In this document: piece by piece, positions 24,531 to 33,756 of the stretch | How positions within the stretch are numbered: position 1 is the stretch's first letter | Layout of the letters: each line of letters opens with the position of its first letter | Assembly: GCA_024689425.1 (NCBI GenBank) | Contig: JAILDN010000023.1 | Span: 1 to 40,422 of the forward strand | Length of the DNA stretch: 40,422 bases | Direction: 5' to 3' | Origin: Methanobrevibacter sp. | Lineage (GTDB): Archaea > Methanobacteriota > Methanobacteria > Methanobacteriales > Methanobacteriaceae | Program-made: the position numbers and the translations under genes | The notes under the pieces: model-generated | Seen by the model: only the letters and a program-made list of their open reading frames with translations | What the model was told of the DNA's origin: nothing | Database searches by the model: none

Positions 24531-24848
24531 CTAGTTAGAGCTTCTCCAAGTGTTTCCGCACTTGGCGCAGCGTATGAAATTGGTTGGTGCTTCATCAGCG
24601 GATCTTGTCTGGACTGTCCACCAGTATCCTTTTGTTCCTCCACATTTGTAGCATGTTATTCTGGTGGTCGGCAAGGCCACATTCTTATTGTCAGTTACAA
24701 TGACTTCAAAATCCTTGTTCTTTTCGCCTTCAAACTTATACTGCTCATCCAAATCATCTTCAGATAAGGATTTTTCATATCCGCAGGAGCATTTGATTTT
24801 GCCGTTTTTAGGCATCAAAAGAGAACCGCATTCCGGACAGAATTCCAT
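24531..24848 (-). CDS. Transcription factor S (TFS, RPB9/TFIIS-like)
   Basis: TFS is the archaeal RNA-cleavage factor that rescues stalled RNA polymerase. From MEFCPECG it has 105 residues: an N-terminal zinc ribbon (CPECG and CSCG), a linker, and a C-terminal TFIIS-type ribbon CYKCGG...CAKCGNTWR. The acidic catalytic pair is in RSADEAPT. The start is at 24848 because GGTGAT stands just ahead; the four extra codons of the ORF track overlap this site. The YhgE-like gene's terminator lies within about 10-50 bases upstream, so any TFS promoter must overlap the 3' end of that gene. Confidence 0.95.
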   Translation of the reverse strand: MEFCPECGSLLMPKNGKIKCSCGYEKSLSEDDLDEQYKFEGEKNKDFEVIVTDNKNVALPTTRITCYKCGGTKGYWWTVQTRSADEAPTNFIRCAKCGNTWRSSN

Positions 24849-24858
24849 AAAAATCACC

Positions 24859-24899
24859 AAAAAATAAAAAAAGAGTTCTAGCTAATTAAATAGCTAGAA
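24859..24899 (-). terminator. Terminator of the YhgE-like gene
   Basis: TTCTAGCTA / TAGCTAGAA (24876-24884 with 24891-24899) form a perfect nine-base-pair stem around the stop codon of the YhgE-like gene. On the minus strand a T-rich run follows (complement of 24859-24870). Confidence 0.7.
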
Positions 24900-26606
24900 T
24901 AAATCTGATTCTTCAAGTTTGCTTTCAAAGTAATGTGCTGCTTCATCCGCTTTATCTTTAATTAAAAGACAAATGATAACTGTTGCAACTAAAATTCCTA
25001 AAAGTACTAAAAATGAAGGAATATAATTGCTCCATAGCAATCCCAATGCAGATTCCCGAATAATATTTATCGCATAGGTCATTGGTAAAAACGGATATAA
25101 AACCTTGAAAATAGGATCCATAATCTCGATTGGATAGATACCACCAGTACCTGAAATCTGGAATACCAGCAGCAGTATTGACAATCCTTTTCCAACTTGT
25201 CCCAGCGCGGATATGAACGAATAAATCAATATCATGAACACAACCGACACAAGCATACATGAAAATATAAACATTATTGGATTATCTATGTCTATTCCAA
25301 TTATGAATGCCAAAGTTATGGTTACTGCTGATTGTAACAGCGCCATGACAATATAGAATCCCAATTTACCGAAATACATTTCAAGAGGAGAATATTTCGT
25401 TCCAGCACTTATTCCCGGCCTAATCATTACACAAGTAATTACAGCTCCTACCCACATTGATAAAACAAGATAGAATGGGGCGACTTGAGAACCATAATTG
25501 GATGCCTGATATAGATTAACCTTTTCAAGATTGATTGGAGAATAGAAATACTGGCCTAAAACACTTTCATTAATTCCTGTTACACCAGCTAAAGAACTGG
25601 AAGCACCTCCAAGAGCAGCTGCGGCCGCATATAATGCTGAAGAAGCAGAACTTGACAGCAAACTTGCTCCAGCAGCCAGGCTTAATGAACCTTGTGCAAG
25701 TTGAGATGAACCCATAGCCAACTGTGAGGAACTTTGAGCCAGATTTCCAGAACCTCCGGCAACCTGAGAACTTGCATTCGCCAGATTAAGTGAACCGACT
25801 ACTACCTGTTTAATTTTACCTTCAGGAAGTGTACTTGGATCAATAGAGGATTGTATTTGTGCTGCACCTTGCTGTACCTTAGCTGAACCTTCAGAAACCT
25901 GCTGAGCACCGCCAGATACCTGGCTGGCACCGGCTTGTATTTGACCTGCACCACTAGATACCTGACCGGCACCGGCTTGTATTTGACCTGCACCTCCAGA
26001 TAATTGTACTGCACCAGATGATAACTTCGCAGAACCTGAGGAAAGAGATGATTGTAACTGACCTAATTTAGAATAAGCGGCCAAATTAATAAATTCAACT
26101 ATTTTAGCATTCATTTCTTTATAAACAGCATTTGCGCCCTGTTGAGCAATTCTTGGCGCTACAGGATTGGTCTTATCATTTACGATATAATATAATATTG
26201 CAGTCTTTGGGTGCTCCGAAGAAATCGAAACAACGTTTTCACTTAGGTTTTGAGGAATAATAATTCCCGAATAATATGTTCCGTTTTTAACACCCTCACG
26301 CAATTCGCTTTCACTTACAAATACCCAATTGAAATCAGTGTTATTTTTCAACGTATTAACTAGTTCATTACCCACATTAATGCTCATATTGTTATATGTT
26401 GTTCCATTATCCAAATTGGCAACTGCAAATTTCATATTGCCTGTTTTTTCATATGGATCCCAACAAGCTTCAATGTTGATAATCGCATATAATGAAGGCA
26501 ATATAATTATAGCTATTAAAACTGTAATAACAATAGGATTTAATAATGCGGAATGAAAATCATGCTTCATAATCTCAATAATATTATTAATATCCCTTCC
26601 GCTCAT
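24894..26606 (-). CDS. YhgE/Pip-domain ABC-2-type membrane protein
   Basis: This 570-residue protein starts at MSGRDINN, preceded by GAGGTG. It has one N-terminal membrane helix (about 22-40), a large extracytoplasmic region, and about five helices at the C-terminus of the ABC-2 permease type. In the outside region a run of seven-residue repeats (SGGAGQI, QAGASQV, SGGAQQV and the like, about residues 190-330) gives a long coiled coil rich in Ser, Gly, Ala and Gln, typical of YhgE/Pip proteins. Bacterial relatives are phage receptors and parts of type VII-like or glycolipid export machines; a role in surface export here is inference. No ATPase gene is next to it. Confidence 0.85.
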   Translation of the reverse strand: MSGRDINNIIEIMKHDFHSALLNPIVITVLIAIIILPSLYAIINIEACWDPYEKTGNMKFAVANLDNGTTYNNMSINVGNELVNTLKNNTDFNWVFVSESELREGVKNGTYYSGIIIPQNLSENVVSISSEHPKTAILYYIVNDKTNPVAPRIAQQGANAVYKEMNAKIVEFINLAAYSKLGQLQSSLSSGSAKLSSGAVQLSGGAGQIQAGAGQVSSGAGQIQAGASQVSGGAQQVSEGSAKVQQGAAQIQSSIDPSTLPEGKIKQVVVGSLNLANASSQVAGGSGNLAQSSSQLAMGSSQLAQGSLSLAAGASLLSSSASSALYAAAAALGGASSSLAGVTGINESVLGQYFYSPINLEKVNLYQASNYGSQVAPFYLVLSMWVGAVITCVMIRPGISAGTKYSPLEMYFGKLGFYIVMALLQSAVTITLAFIIGIDIDNPIMFIFSCMLVSVVFMILIYSFISALGQVGKGLSILLLVFQISGTGGIYPIEIMDPIFKVLYPFLPMTYAINIIRESALGLLWSNYIPSFLVLLGILVATVIICLLIKDKADEAAHYFESKLEESDLF

Positions 26607-26734
26607 TCTACACCTCAAATTATAAAATATCAATAAAAGTAAAATTGATTATCTTAAATAAAAAAGTAATCTGGTTAATTGTTTTGTAAGAAATAATATT
26701 TAAATTTTAAAAAAAAGTAAAAGATAGTAGCGGG

Positions 26735-27073
26735 CTAACCCGATACCATAATCATTTTTCCCGTCTTCGGATCTTTATATACTTTACCCATTTCCGTATA
26801 TCCTTGACCAGAACTGTTTGACGTGTTCGGAGTCTCATTCAGTTGCTGTCCCTGAGTAACCTCCGACATGCTGCTGATAGTCTTCATCACCTGCTGCTTT
26901 TGTTCGGAAGTCATGTTTTCATTAAAGACAATAGCCTGCATATTCCAACTAATGATTACGAAAACAAGAAAACCGACTGCAATAACAAGCATTGCATCAA
27001 CAAGGTTTGATGTACCCGCCATGGGGTCTTCTTCAACACGACTAGATCGTCTTCTTTGTTTTTTTCTAACCAT
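26735..27073 (-). CDS. DUF2149 protein, ExbD-like
   Basis: This 112-residue protein has a basic N-terminus (KKQRRRSSR), one membrane helix (about 24-44) and a short external tail. NLVDAMLVIAVGFLVF puts Asp26 at the start of the helix, the position of the proton-carrying Asp of ExbD and TolR. The EEDPMAG motif before it is typical of DUF2149. It is encoded five bases after the ExbB-like gene and is last in the operon. It is expected to form the rotor/stator pair with that protein in the cell membrane. Its function as ExbD-like is from family logic, not shown. Confidence 0.8.
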   Translation of the reverse strand: MVRKKQRRRSSRVEEDPMAGTSNLVDAMLVIAVGFLVFVIISWNMQAIVFNENMTSEQKQQVMKTISSMSEVTQGQQLNETPNTSNSSGQGYTEMGKVYKDPKTGKMIMVSG

Positions 27074-27078
27074 CTAAA

Positions 27079-27726
27079 TCACTGTTTATTCATATAATCT
27101 AAGACTGCATCAGATAAAGCATCTAAATCAGATAAATAACGGTCATACCAACTACTTCTAAATTTACCAATGACATAACATAAAGCACCGGAACCGATAC
27201 CCACAATGGTTGTGTTGAATGCAAGAGTCAATGACTCTGCAAGGGTATTTACATCACCAGCACCCAATGCTGCAAGACCCGGACCCATAGGAATTAAAGT
27301 TCCCATCAATCCTAAGGTAGGACCTACACGTGTAATAATATCTGTCTGTCTTAATGTAGCATCAATTTTTTCTTCTTCATATTCAACCAATTTACGAGCT
27401 AAAGCTTCTCTAGAATTAAGATCTAAAGAAGATGAACTAGCAATTTCTGTTAAAACCTTTTTTTGTGAAACAGGAATTTCAGCACGTTCAATAATTCCCT
27501 TAAGCGCTTCAACAGACTCTGCTGAATTAATATCATAAATCAAATCCCTAATTAAACTAACAGGGACTTTCTTTCTTGAAGTATACTCAGAAATTATTCC
27601 ACCTAATGCAATAATTGATATAACAACAATAATTATAAGAATAACTAAAACAGGGATAGTTAAACTTTGTGAAATAACATCTAAGGAACCTGTTAAATAT
27701 TCACCACCAGGTATAGTTACATTCAT
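27079..27726 (-). CDS. MotA/TolQ/ExbB proton channel family protein
   Basis: This 215-residue membrane protein has three helices: one near 20-45 and two in the second half, separated by a cytoplasmic helical loop. GPTLGLMGTLIPMGPGLAAL and ESLTLAFNTTIVGIGSGALCYVIG (about 130-190) are the conserved TolQ/ExbB channel segments. It uses the proton motive force to move a partner protein. GGTGAT precedes its start. It lies 14 bases after the DUF2162 gene and 5 bases before the DUF2149 gene in one transcription unit. No TonB was seen in the window, and no outer membrane exists in this lineage, so its work must be on a surface-facing partner, most simply the CobN-like protein. Confidence 0.9.
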   Translation of the reverse strand: MNVTIPGGEYLTGSLDVISQSLTIPVLVILIIIVVISIIALGGIISEYTSRKKVPVSLIRDLIYDINSAESVEALKGIIERAEIPVSQKKVLTEIASSSSLDLNSREALARKLVEYEEEKIDATLRQTDIITRVGPTLGLMGTLIPMGPGLAALGAGDVNTLAESLTLAFNTTIVGIGSGALCYVIGKFRSSWYDRYLSDLDALSDAVLDYMNKQ

Positions 27727-27740
27727 TATAAATCACCTAA

Positions 27741-28451
27741 TTAATCTAAAATACTCTTTTCTTTTTTATTTAAAAATACTCCAACGCCAACTAAAGCAAC
27801 AATCACGACTATTGCCAAAAGTATATTTGTAGGAGAACTTACGGTAATAGGACTTAATTTCTTAGTTAGTGAAGCAGCTATATTTGGAATTACAATAGCT
27901 GAAAGCAAGAAATAAGCACCCAATAAAAGCATGAAATTTCCTAAAATAACCGGATAAGGTTTAGTCGTGTGTTTAATTACAAAGTTTGATGCGAAGTAAG
28001 CTATGATAATTACTGCCACCAAAGCAGCCGCTGCAAACCAACTTAAATAAAAAGCACCTACTCCAATAGTTGGGGCAACGATTATAATACTTGCAACAAT
28101 TGAACCAAAACAACATGGACAAGGCGCAATTACCGCCAAAGACGTTGCAGTACTAGTATTATGATTATGTACTTTCCATTCTCTGATTGTAAATAAACCT
28201 GCAATAATCATTATTAAAGCCATAATCATATAAAAAATTGAATTATAACTATAAATAGCTTGAGTGAGTTGTTGTGCAAATAATGACGCGATAGCAGAAA
28301 TAATTAAAACTCCACCACCATATCCAACACAAATAATCGCGAATAATTTTCTTGACAAGTTAGCCATTCCTGAAGCTAAACCTACTTTTACACCAAAAAC
28401 TAGGATTGCAGCAAAAATACCGAATTGCCATAAAACACCCATCATATCCAT
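27741..28451 (-). CDS. DUF2162 predicted membrane transporter
   Basis: This 236-residue protein has about seven membrane helices and fits DUF2162, a predicted transporter family. In the middle, APCPCCFGSIVAS puts three cysteines in or next to a helix, and a short loop before it has His residues (KVHNHN); both could touch a metal or thiol. The gene is second in the order CobN, DUF2162, ExbB, DUF2149. A GGAGAGGAT site precedes the ATG. A good TATA box at 28511-28520 shows it can also be transcribed apart from the big chelatase gene. Confidence 0.78.
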   Translation of the reverse strand: MDMMGVLWQFGIFAAILVFGVKVGLASGMANLSRKLFAIICVGYGGGVLIISAIASLFAQQLTQAIYSYNSIFYMIMALIMIIAGLFTIREWKVHNHNTSTATSLAVIAPCPCCFGSIVASIIIVAPTIGVGAFYLSWFAAAALVAVIIIAYFASNFVIKHTTKPYPVILGNFMLLLGAYFLLSAIVIPNIAASLTKKLSPITVSSPTNILLAIVVIVALVGVGVFLNKKEKSILD

Positions 28452-28510
28452 ATTTAAATCCTCTCCATAATTAATTAAAAATCAATTACACCTTATTATT
28501 TATTTTTTTT

Positions 28511-28520
28511 AATATATAAA
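28511..28520 (-). promoter_or_regulatory. Internal promoter before DUF2162
   Basis: On the minus strand this reads TTTATATATT, the same ten bases as the TATA box of the DUF3344 gene at 37961-37970. The expected start is near 28490, leaving a leader of about 40 bases. No AGTATTACT box is upstream of it. Confidence 0.5.
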
Positions 28521-28561
28521 TTAATTCACATCAAAAAAAATAAAAAAATGAATTTAATTTT

Positions 28562-31500
28562 CTAATCAAATTCATCATCATTTTTCTTTCTAAAGTAACC
28601 AATAGAAAAAATTCCTACTAAAACAATTACACATATAATCAATTGTATTGGCATCGATTTTTCTGTAGTGGTACTGCTACTTGAAACGGCTTTTTTAACT
28701 TCATAAGCTTTTGATTTAGATTCAGATCCTGCATCACCAGCACCCTCTGAACTTTGGGCCTCAGATGAAGTAGGTGCCTGTGTAGCTGAATCGCCGACAG
28801 CAGTTGAAGTTTGACCATTGTTTGAATTAGATGTAGGGTTATCTGACTGTACCTTTGATGAACTGGAATTATATAAATTATTTGTATTTGAAGAATTTAT
28901 ACCTGTGTTATCATCAGTCATTTCACTGGCTTCCTCTGCATTAGGGTTATTTTGGAAATTTGCAGGATTAAAGAAATTGTTATTAGTTGCTTGGAAAACT
29001 TGACTAGCGAATTTGGCAAGTAAATTCGGATTAATGAAATTAACCGCCCATTGCATCATAGCAATGTTACCGCAACTACAATCACAACATGCAACACCAT
29101 GATTAATTACTGCCTGTGCCCATTTATTTGCAACATTGGATATGGTACCTGAATCCGTTTGCCAATATCCTTCATAAGCAGCAGTCAATAAGGTTCCCGC
29201 AGAGGAAATAAATGCATAATTATTGTTTCCTGATTGTAACCATTCAGTTACGCCAATTCCATATTTATCATTAAAGTAGGTATTATATGCATCATCCCAC
29301 ATGTAATTTGAAACGGCTTGAGGACGGGTAACTGACCATCCTAATAAATCATTTAAAAATTTATTTGAGATGTATCTAGCACCACTGTATCCTTCTTGCA
29401 TCATTCCAGAAATCCAATCAGGATTGGAATATCTTGTAATGATTTCTTTTGCAATTGCAGTTTCGATTGATGTGGTATAAGGAGTATTTTTATTTCCATA
29501 CATCAATACGTTCATGTTAGGAGCATTTCCATTAATGTATGCCATAGTCATTGAAAGTCCTCCCCAGTAATCAAAGAAGTCATCATTATCCAATACACCA
29601 TAAACATTAGTGTTACGACTAACAATTAAATTATCAGTGTTGTTTAATGCTCTTAAAAATACTAAAGGATTTGTTTCGCCCCAATAGTATCTGGAATACA
29701 TATTACCCATTCTTCCTAGATAAAATTCTGATAATTCATCAGTGTCATTCCAAGTCCAACTTAAAGATACGGATTTGGCTATTCCTGCACCATAATCGCC
29801 GGTTGGCGGAGCAAAAATGCGAGTCATGGCTGATTCTGCGGCATCGGTAGTGTTATAGCCCAATTCTTTATAATAAATAAAATCGGTTACCCAATGTTTA
29901 GAAACATAATTCTCTTCAAAGGATTCCTTTCCAATACCATAATAATCAATACTTTCCATAATCTCATTTAAACCTTCCTTAATCTCTGAACCCCATTTAC
30001 CATTCATCAATTCCTCATTATTTAAAATATAGGAATATGATCTGGCCAATGCAACTCTAAATGCATTGTCCATTAAAATAGCTTGGGTGGAATATAGATC
30101 TCTAAAGTTACCACTTGTAATGACAGTTACATCAATTCTCTTTTTATCCCATCCGTCCGGACGGACTAAATCATCCAGTTTAATATATTCTGGCATGATA
30201 TTAGTTTTCATACCAATACTAACTTCACTATCATCATGCTCATGATTATTATCGCCCTCATTGCTTTCTACATGTTTATAACCACCAGCACTTGGTGATA
30301 ATGAGTAACTAGATTGCATACCTAATAAATATAATACTACAGAAATTAATGCCCCATCATCTCTTGCTGTTTCAACACACCAAATTCCCATGACTAACTT
30401 TTCAACATCATCAGTTAATCCTTCTAAGGCCAATAATGTTAAAACACTTCCATATGCATACGCTTCAGCAGTTGGAAGCTCTTGGGATTGGTCATGGAAA
30501 AAGTTGCCTCCCGTAGGTAATGAATTGATATCTAAAACATCTCCTGCCGGACCTGGAGGAACATAACATCCGTTCAATGAAGAAACAAATGAATCTATCT
30601 CTGATTGGATTGACAACTTAATTAATCCTATGTAAAGTTTAGCATAGTCAAAAGCCGCAATTAAACTAGTTGAATTGGAACCAATAACCTGTGCTACCTC
30701 ATCACTTGAATAATAAATTAAGGAAATAACAACCTTTTCGGATAAATTCATAACATTGCCCCTTTCAAGGGAATTGAGGTCAGAATATTTTTTGGAATAT
30801 TTCAAAAGAGCAATTTCATCATATAAAGATGTTGTGACCCCATTATAGGTAAATTGTTGAGATAATGCTGTTGATACAGATAATCCTATATCCCTATCAG
30901 TCCAATTTTGACCTATCGCATGCAAACCCCATGTGTACAGCTCATTTTGTACTGATTTAATGAAAGAATCGACTGTGGAAACGGCCTCATCTGAAGTGAA
31001 CTTATTAAATGCTTCATCGGTTATGGCCATTGAAGAAAGATAATTATTTGCATTTACAATATACTTAATTTCAGATACAAGTGCATCCTTAGAACTTTGA
31101 TTTAATGCATTTTCATACTCATTAATCAAATTAGCCAAATATGTTAGATTTCCATAAAGTTGAGTATAAGCTAATGGAGAAGTCAAATGAGAAATCATCA
31201 CTGCAAAACCTCTTCTTTTAGCTTGAATTCCTTCACCGAGTCCATCAGAGATATAGAAGTAAATTTGAGGGACATCTCCAACAACAATTGAACCATAATC
31301 CGTTGTTGATAGCAATACTTCTTTTCCAGGCAACCATTCATGGGTAGCATGTCTTCCAACAAAAACCATAGCGGAAGAATAATATTCTTGGAAATAATAA
31401 TATGCCGCCAAATATTGGTGTGTTGGAGCCACAGCTGTACTGTGATACAATGCATCGGAATCTGCTTCCCATCCTCTTTGAGGTTCAGGAGCAACGAAAA

Positions 31501-33628
31501 CATTACCAAAAGTTAAGCCCGGAATTACAAAGTATTCAACACCGTTTTTAGTAATTGTCATGATATTACCTGGCGCTTCGCCCCAACCATTCAAACCTGG
31601 AACGTTCAATTCAGACCATTGCTGTTTATATTTTAAATAAACTTCATAATCTGAATCAGAACCTGATTTCAAATATTGCTTTAATGATGAAACAATATTG
31701 TCTAAAATTGGAACCGCTCTGGAAGTATAGTTATCAGGCAGTAAAGCAACAACCTCACCATACCAATCGGATAGTCTTTCATCCATTGGCAGAGTGTAAT
31801 TGATAGCTATAGCATCTCTTGATAATTCACCGATATATGCAACTGGACCTTCAACAACTTGCAATTTAGAAATAGGTTTTAAATTATTAAACCATTCCAA
31901 ATATTCAGAAACTGGGAGTAAAACAATGTTAGACCTGTTTGATAATTTTTCTAACTCCCCAGGAGCCCATGTAGCTACATTAATACCGCTTTGGATAATC
32001 CTATCTTCTAATTGACTTACATTATCCGGCAATTCACCAACATCATAACCTTCAGATTTTAAAGTGTATAAAAGGTTATAGATACTAGTAATTGAATCTA
32101 AATAACTAGAACCGATATTCTGTTTTCCTGGAGGATAGTTATAGTATATCAATGAAATTTTCTTATCTTCATTTGCACTATACTTTAAATTCGTCCAGGA
32201 CAAGACCCTATCGGTAAATAAATCAATATTCTCTAAATGCGGTTTATATCCAGAACGTTCAGCACCGGTTTCTTTTGATATTTCATGAGTCACTCCACCT
32301 ACAAAAGTGGCTTCAATAATTCCTTGAGCCTCACCAATAGCAACATGCCACCATTTATCACTTCTATTTCCCGGAAGGCCTGTAGTACTTAACTCCCATT
32401 CTTCATTACTTACATAATCTGAATGTACAGCCCTAAATACTGGAACATTTGCCGTTTCGAAAAATTCTGTCACCTTATCAAACAATGTGCCTCCGATACC
32501 ATAAGCCGGCATGGATATAATGGCATCGACATAGCTTTCATAATTTGAAGGATTCTGTGAAAATGAAGCATAATCACTAGCATTAGTAAAGAATTCAACC
32601 ATTGCTTTATATTGGCTATCAGATCCACCAGCAGCAACAATAGGAATGACATTAGCTCCTTTAGCTTCTAAATATTCAATTATAGCATAATAAGGTTCTA
32701 ATGAAGCACTTGAAACATACATATTACTTTCAAGCAAGCCTATAGTAACTTTTCTTGATGAATTGAAATATAATTCCTTATATTCCTCAAATGTCAAATA
32801 TCTATCTCTAAATATTCCATATTGGTAGGATTTATGAAATGAAGGTTCATTATACGAACAATTATAACCGGTTAGATTTAAAGCCCAAAGAACCTGATTA
32901 ATCAGATTTTCTTTATCGTTACAATTTTTGTATAATATTGCCTTATTATAATCGGAATTTACTTTATTACCACTTTTATCTGAAAGATACTCAGTAACAT
33001 CACTATAAGATTGTCCTCTTTTTGTTGTAGTAAAATATTCATTTAAGAAATCAGCAGTATACAAATTATCGTTATCAAAGATTTTATTATAATTAATAGT
33101 AGAATTTTTAACTAAATTAAATGTTTTTAGTTGAGAGCTAGAAGAGGTTTCTAAAATCAAAAACATTTCTTTATTAGAAAGGTTTGGATATTTAATTAAA
33201 AGGTTAGTAAAAACTGAATCAGCATCTGTCGTTAACCAATTAGCTATTACAATATCACTCCCATTAACTAAATTGCATAATTCATCCACACCCATATTAG
33301 AAATTTGACTAGAACTTCTAACCTGAATATTTATGTTCGAAAAATTCATTAAAATCTCTTTTGCTGATGAATCAAAGATATTTGTTCCAGGATTATCACT
33401 AATTAGCAACACAGTTTTATTATATTGCTGATTAGATAAATTTCCAGCCTGAACTTTATTTGATTCAATACTAGTACCATTATTACTAGCAAAAGCCATG
33501 TTTAATGAACCCAAAACTAAAACAAATAAAATAGAATAAATTACCAATTTTTTTAAATTTAAGGTAATTAATTTTCTTTTAATTATTTTAAAACCTCCTT
33601 TTGAAAGAATAATAATTAATTCTTTCAT
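28562..33628 (-). CDS. Secreted, membrane-anchored CobN-like chelatase
   Basis: This is a 1688-residue protein of the CobN/BchH large chelatase-subunit family. An N-terminal signal sequence ends near MAFAS (about residue 49), the CobN-like body runs from about 290 to 1540, a Ser/Thr/Asn-rich stalk follows, and a membrane anchor (about 1660-1678) ends in FRKKNDDEFD. The protein therefore faces outward. Family stretches include YNYPPGKQNIGSSYLD, GRHATHEWLPGKE near residue 763 (GTHGTLEWLPGK in CobN) and CCDCSCGN near 1514. A His/Asp-rich insert (HVESNEGDNNHEHDDSE) sits near 1120-1135. No CobS/CobT ATPase partners are nearby, so it is not a classic cobaltochelatase. Surface relatives such as HmuS act on heme. 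The start may be at 33586 (see findings). Confidence 0.88.
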   Translation of the reverse strand: MKELIIILSKGGFKIIKRKLITLNLKKLVIYSILFVLVLGSLNMAFASNNGTSIESNKVQAGNLSNQQYNKTVLLISDNPGTNIFDSSAKEILMNFSNINIQVRSSSQISNMGVDELCNLVNGSDIVIANWLTTDADSVFTNLLIKYPNLSNKEMFLILETSSSSQLKTFNLVKNSTINYNKIFDNDNLYTADFLNEYFTTTKRGQSYSDVTEYLSDKSGNKVNSDYNKAILYKNCNDKENLINQVLWALNLTGYNCSYNEPSFHKSYQYGIFRDRYLTFEEYKELYFNSSRKVTIGLLESNMYVSSASLEPYYAIIEYLEAKGANVIPIVAAGGSDSQYKAMVEFFTNASDYASFSQNPSNYESYVDAIISMPAYGIGGTLFDKVTEFFETANVPVFRAVHSDYVSNEEWELSTTGLPGNRSDKWWHVAIGEAQGIIEATFVGGVTHEISKETGAERSGYKPHLENIDLFTDRVLSWTNLKYSANEDKKISLIYYNYPPGKQNIGSSYLDSITSIYNLLYTLKSEGYDVGELPDNVSQLEDRIIQSGINVATWAPGELEKLSNRSNIVLLPVSEYLEWFNNLKPISKLQVVEGPVAYIGELSRDAIAINYTLPMDERLSDWYGEVVALLPDNYTSRAVPILDNIVSSLKQYLKSGSDSDYEVYLKYKQQWSELNVPGLNGWGEAPGNIMTITKNGVEYFVIPGLTFGNVFVAPEPQRGWEADSDALYHSTAVAPTHQYLAAYYYFQEYYSSAMVFVGRHATHEWLPGKEVLLSTTDYGSIVVGDVPQIYFYISDGLGEGIQAKRRGFAVMISHLTSPLAYTQLYGNLTYLANLINEYENALNQSSKDALVSEIKYIVNANNYLSSMAITDEAFNKFTSDEAVSTVDSFIKSVQNELYTWGLHAIGQNWTDRDIGLSVSTALSQQFTYNGVTTSLYDEIALLKYSKKYSDLNSLERGNVMNLSEKVVISLIYYSSDEVAQVIGSNSTSLIAAFDYAKLYIGLIKLSIQSEIDSFVSSLNGCYVPPGPAGDVLDINSLPTGGNFFHDQSQELPTAEAYAYGSVLTLLALEGLTDDVEKLVMGIWCVETARDDGALISVVLYLLGMQSSYSLSPSAGGYKHVESNEGDNNHEHDDSEVSIGMKTNIMPEYIKLDDLVRPDGWDKKRIDVTVITSGNFRDLYSTQAILMDNAFRVALARSYSYILNNEELMNGKWGSEIKEGLNEIMESIDYYGIGKESFEENYVSKHWVTDFIYYKELGYNTTDAAESAMTRIFAPPTGDYGAGIAKSVSLSWTWNDTDELSEFYLGRMGNMYSRYYWGETNPLVFLRALNNTDNLIVSRNTNVYGVLDNDDFFDYWGGLSMTMAYINGNAPNMNVLMYGNKNTPYTTSIETAIAKEIITRYSNPDWISGMMQEGYSGARYISNKFLNDLLGWSVTRPQAVSNYMWDDAYNTYFNDKYGIGVTEWLQSGNNNYAFISSAGTLLTAAYEGYWQTDSGTISNVANKWAQAVINHGVACCDCSCGNIAMMQWAVNFINPNLLAKFASQVFQATNNNFFNPANFQNNPNAEEASEMTDDNTGINSSNTNNLYNSSSSKVQSDNPTSNSNNGQTSTAVGDSATQAPTSSEAQSSEGAGDAGSESKSKAYEVKKAVSSSSTTTEKSMPIQLIICVIVLVGIFSIGYFRKKNDDEFD

Positions 33629-33650
33629 TAATAACTATATGAATTAGTTA

Positions 33651-33710
33651 TTAATAAATATGATTAAAGTATTACTAAAATATGATATTTTAAAAAAAAG
33701 TATTACTAAA
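33651..33710 (-). promoter_or_regulatory. CobN-like gene promoter with two AGTATTACT boxes
   Basis: Two identical boxes AAAGTATTACTAAA lie at 33666-33679 and 33697-33710, 31 bp apart. The minus-strand TATA region (TATTTATTAA, 33651-33660) is about six bases from the nearer box. The core AGTATTACT is a near-palindrome. The same arrangement precedes the DUF3344 gene. Confidence 0.6.
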
Positions 33711-33718
33711 GAGGATTC

Positions 33719-33754
33719 AAAAAATAAAAAAGAGAGAAGTTATTGAAACTTCTC
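33719..33754 (-). terminator. Terminator of the DUF3344 protein gene
   Basis: GAGAAGTT / AACTTCTC (33734-33741 with 33747-33754) form an eight-base-pair stem just behind the stop codon. On the minus strand a T-rich run follows (complement of 33719-33730). The CobN-like gene downstream thus needs, and has, its own promoter. Confidence 0.65.
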
Positions 33755-33756
33755 GT

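Noticed and set aside
25650-26070. Repetitive stretch in the YhgE-like gene as a DNA tandem repeat or phase-variable tract
   Set aside because: The repeat is a seven-residue coiled-coil pattern of the protein family; DNA units vary and no short-unit slippage tract is seen.
28562-33628. Reading the CobN-like protein as the cobaltochelatase of cobalamin synthesis
   Set aside because: It has a signal sequence, a stalk and a C-terminal anchor, so it faces outside, and no CobS/CobT or other cobalamin genes are nearby.
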